From assembly GCF_000821065.1 (NCBI RefSeq), contig NZ_CDGG01000001.1:1550001-1614000 (forward strand): a stretch of 64,000 nucleotides of DNA, in the 5' to 3' direction. Below are positions 61,665-64,000 of the stretch, in pieces (position 1 is the first letter of the stretch; every line of letters starts with the position of its first letter). Source of the stretch: Oceanobacillus oncorhynchi (GTDB lineage: Bacteria; Bacillota; Bacilli; Bacillales; Amphibacillaceae). The notes under the pieces are model-generated. The model was not told where the DNA came from. It saw only the letters and a program-made list of their open reading frames with translations, and ran no database searches. The translations under genes were made by a program, and so were the position numbers.

Positions 61665-62708
61665 TTATTTCTCAGGCATTCTTTTGATCAATAACCACAA
61701 CAGAAAGAACAACCCCAGATAACCAAACAACGGGTACAATACCGACAGTAATTTTCCATATCCCACCTGGCTGATTAAAAAGACAACAAACAGAATTACC
61801 AGGACAGCATGTTGATAACGAAGACGAAATGCCGACTGCAGCTGTCGTGTGATTCCAAACACATTCCCGACCACTGTATTGAAAATCTCGCCGTAAATAA
61901 CGATTAAGAACAGAATATGAATAAGGGCTCCAAAATGTTGGACAATCTCGGCCATCGGTATTTCATAAGGAAATGTTTGCGGAAAGACGGACAATGAAAA
62001 ATGGATTAATAATAGGATGAAAAATAAAGCCATTCCACCCAAAAATCCGCCCCAGCGTAAAACGTGTTCATCCTGAATTTCCTTTCCCAATGGTACAAGA
62101 ACAACCTGTGCTGTCATCAGATTAAATGCTGCATAGGCAAAAGGAGAGCCTGCCCAAGAAAGGTTGTCCGATAACTGAACAGGTAGGAGTTTTTCTGCCA
62201 GCAGATGCGGATGCTCGCCCGCGATAGAGCCTGCTACAAACAGGACGAAAAGAAGCATTAGTGGCACAATATAGGAGTTGATGGCAAATAATCCAATTAA
62301 TCCTTTCATGACAACGATATAAGAGAGAATGAGTGTAAGGATCACTCCTAATTGAAATGGAAGACCGAGCTGTTCATGAAATACAGCGCCAGCCCCGGAA
62401 AGCATGACAGAAGTGACGCCAATAACAACGAAGAAAATAAAAAGATTAATCACTTTGGCAATCTTTCTTCCAAAGAGATATTCATTTAAATCCTGGTAAG
62501 AATAGGCCCCAATTCGGGCTGATATAATCATTATTTTAGTTCCAATCAGAATAAACAAGACTCCGCTGATTGCAATGCCGACGGTCCCTAAAGCTCCATA
62601 GACACTAAAAAACGTAACAATTTCTTTCCCTGAAGAAAAGCCTGCCCCAATAACCGTTCCAACATATGTAGCTGCTAACAGCAATATAGAAATTTTTCGA
62701 TTCCGCAT
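61665..62708 (-). CDS. YkvI family membrane transporter-like protein
   Basis: A 347-residue protein with about ten membrane helices. AATYVGTVIGAGFSSGKEIV near the N terminus resembles the unwound helix 1 of APC/LeuT-fold transporters, as in YkvI. Substrate unknown. I chose ATG 62708 (AGGAGG 7 nt upstream); the in-frame GTG at 62711 is too close to that site. Confidence 0.82.
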   Translation of the reverse strand: MRNRKISILLLAATYVGTVIGAGFSSGKEIVTFFSVYGALGTVGIAISGVLFILIGTKIMIISARIGAYSYQDLNEYLFGRKIAKVINLFIFFVVIGVTSVMLSGAGAVFHEQLGLPFQLGVILTLILSYIVVMKGLIGLFAINSYIVPLMLLFVLFVAGSIAGEHPHLLAEKLLPVQLSDNLSWAGSPFAYAAFNLMTAQVVLVPLGKEIQDEHVLRWGGFLGGMALFFILLLIHFSLSVFPQTFPYEIPMAEIVQHFGALIHILFLIVIYGEIFNTVVGNVFGITRQLQSAFRLRYQHAVLVILFVVFLISQVGYGKLLSVLYPLFGYLGLFFLLWLLIKRMPEK

Positions 62709-62762
62709 CACGCCACCTCCTCATCATTTCTATGATTAGGAGGACGAGTAAATACCAGCTTT

Positions 62763-63227
62763 TCAAATTTTCACCTGAAAAAACCGAAAAATTATCCAAA
62801 CAATCATGAGGAAAAGCATATACCCGAAAAAGGAATAGGCATGATTCCAATCTGGATGAGGCATAAATCCTCCCAGCTTTTCAGCGGTTTTTTCGATAAA
62901 AATGACCGCTGTACTAATCGTAAGAATCATTATGCACCGCGGAAGGGTCCTCATCCGATTGGCCAGGTACAAGAATAAAATGACGGAAACAGGAAGAATC
63001 AGCAGTGTAAAGGCAATATTGACTGTAAATATTTCTGGGAAAAGCCGCATAGGAAAGTGATACATGCCGATGCCGACAAAAAATAAATCTAAATAGGTCC
63101 CGACGATGGAAGAAAAGAGAGCTGCGATGACATACGCCTGCTGTTCTTTACTCCTGTCTGAGGAAGGTCGCCTTTTTTGCAATGATGATAAGCTCGATTT
63201 TTTCCATTGCTTTGCAGTATTTTTCAT
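62763..63227 (-). CDS. CBO0543 family membrane protein
   Basis: A 154-residue protein with a basic N-terminal tail (about 1-28), then four or five membrane helices; GTYLDLFFVGIGMYHFPMRL and FPEIFTVNIAFTLLILP are typical of the CBO0543 family. Function unknown. The ATG at 63227 follows GGTGGGG; a GTG at 63239 is possible. Its start overlaps the 3' end of the DUF2515 gene by about 80 bp in a different frame. Confidence 0.7.
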   Translation of the reverse strand: MKNTAKQWKKSSLSSLQKRRPSSDRSKEQQAYVIAALFSSIVGTYLDLFFVGIGMYHFPMRLFPEIFTVNIAFTLLILPVSVILFLYLANRMRTLPRCIMILTISTAVIFIEKTAEKLGGFMPHPDWNHAYSFFGYMLFLMIVWIIFRFFQVKI

Positions 63228-63999
63228 GAATTTCCCCACCTGTATTTATTTCTTCTTCTACGAAATAATCAATCACACTTACATCGTTAAACCAGTCTCC
63301 TCTTTCAGCCGGGGAGTGGTTAACGTTTTTCCAAGCATATTTCAATGGAGGGCTATAGATTCGGGGAGCTCCTTTTCTGCGTTCACAATGCCTTGTTCTT
63401 CGCCGATAGACCGTACCCGGTGCAGATTCATTCACAGAATGAAACAAATCCTTCCAATAATCGGCTCGGGAGCCTGTATGCGGATGCTTCCCTGCCCATA
63501 GCAGAATATCTTTTAAGACAGATTTCTGTTGAAAAAGGATGGCATATAAACGTTTCCCCAGCATAATCCGCTCATGGAGAGAGCCGAAATGGTGCAGGGT
63601 ATCACCGATTAATGCGGGCTTCTTTTCTATTTTTCCAAGGTGATAATGCGGGAAAATAACATGGTTAAAGCGTAAAAAATCATACAGCTTAAAACCCAAT
63701 GTATCTAATACCGTTTCTTTAAAATGTGGGTGATGCACCACTCTTTTTTCTAAATAGCTTTGTTCATTAATAATGGTTGCGATGGCTAACAGATAACGGT
63801 CACCATGCTCCCAAAAATGATTCCATACCACTTCCATAAATACAGAGACATTCAAGAAAGGAAGAAGGTGAAAAAGATTTTGATTCATTCTTACACTTTG
63901 CTGATACAGCAATAATTGCGGATAAACATCCTGGAATATTAACCAATTTCCCCGTTCTAAAAATAAATAGAAGTTTTTTTGTTCTTTTTCGGATAACAA
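63148..63999 (-). CDS. DUF2515 family protein, partial at the window edge
   Basis: 283 residues are visible and the frame is open to the right edge (the first codon here is TTG), so the start may lie outside. HHFGSLHERIMLGKRLYAIL and HPHTGSRADYWKDLFHSVNE are motifs I associate with the DUF2515 (B. subtilis YppC-like) family. Function unknown. The basic C-terminal tail runs into the next gene by about 80 bp, which could indicate a frameshifted end. Confidence 0.7.
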   Translation of the reverse strand: MLSEKEQKNFYLFLERGNWLIFQDVYPQLLLYQQSVRMNQNLFHLLPFLNVSVFMEVVWNHFWEHGDRYLLAIATIINEQSYLEKRVVHHPHFKETVLDTLGFKLYDFLRFNHVIFPHYHLGKIEKKPALIGDTLHHFGSLHERIMLGKRLYAILFQQKSVLKDILLWAGKHPHTGSRADYWKDLFHSVNESAPGTVYRRRTRHCERRKGAPRIYSPPLKYAWKNVNHSPAERGDWFNDVSVIDYFVEEEINTGGEIHEKYCKAMEKIELIIIAKKATFLRQE

Positions 64000-64000
64000 A

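Overview
This window reads as chromosomal DNA of a low-GC, endospore-forming Bacillaceae, most like Oceanobacillus or Virgibacillus (inference from gene content and order, no database search). Sporulation and germination genes are present (a CotD-type coat protein, cwlD, gerD, kbaA, pdaB, a Spo0E-like phosphatase). Two blocks follow the Bacillus subtilis order as I know it: cwlD-salA-gerD-kbaA-pdaB next to an rRNA locus, and sigW-rsiW-cdaA-ybbR-glmM-glmS with a glmS ribozyme. About 27 kb of mostly accessory DNA lies between the two blocks.

Layout. 0-5 kb: end of a TRAP transporter gene, a GntR regulator and a 2-hydroxyacid oxidation set (glcD, glcF, lhgO). 5-13.5 kb: a small membrane protein, the coat protein, 6-phosphogluconate dehydrogenase, an Asp/Glu racemase-like protein, a YdeI-like protein, an Eis-like acetyltransferase, a YihY membrane protein and a cluster of DUF948 stress-type membrane proteins. 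13.8-18.6 kb: the sporulation/germination block. 19-19.8 kb: an rRNA locus with tandem promoters, leader, only the last ~73 nt of 23S, then 5S, tRNA-Asn and tRNA-Thr. 16S and nearly all of 23S are missing. 20-22.5 kb: an orphan OpuAC-type binding protein, a VOC protein and an HPr-like protein without the phosphorylatable histidine.

23-34.9 kb holds the most interesting system: a catabolic locus bounded by perfect cre (CcpA) matches. It encodes a TIM-barrel isomerase/decarboxylase, a TctCBA carboxylate transporter, a PdxA-like dehydrogenase, DhaK and DhaL, transketolase, a DeoR regulator, and convergent rpiB-like and triosephosphate-isomerase-like genes. The RpiB homologue lacks the histidine that opens furanose rings, and the PdxA homologue lacks its GHTE substrate motif while keeping its metal histidines. 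My reading is a five-carbon acid-sugar pathway (apionate-like or pentonate): uptake, oxidation, decarboxylation to erythrulose, phosphorylation, two isomerisations to erythrose 4-phosphate, and entry into the pentose phosphate pathway through transketolase.

35-40 kb: an XRE regulator, a class D sortase, a zinc-binding lipoprotein with an inserted domain behind a Zur box, an aldehyde dehydrogenase and fabI. 40.5-41.3 kb: a tRNA cluster (Glu, Val, Thr, Tyr, Gln, Lys) with a duplicated 5' part of tRNA-Lys. 41.6-46 kb: mevalonate pathway genes (mvaA, mvk, mvaD, phosphomevalonate kinase). 46-58.6 kb: a Spo0E-like gene, the sigW...glmS block, a flavin reductase/monooxygenase pair, an S9 peptidase and tmrB. 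58.7-61.6 kb is a patchwork of mobile-element and gene remnants carrying arr (rifampin ADP-ribosyltransferase), flanked by two diverged copies of the glmS terminator. 61.7-64 kb: a YkvI-like transporter, a CBO0543-type membrane protein and a partial DUF2515 gene.

A small hairpin repeat with the core CTTCATTCAG recurs upstream of salA, mvaD and cdaA, with a partial copy before the Eis-like gene.
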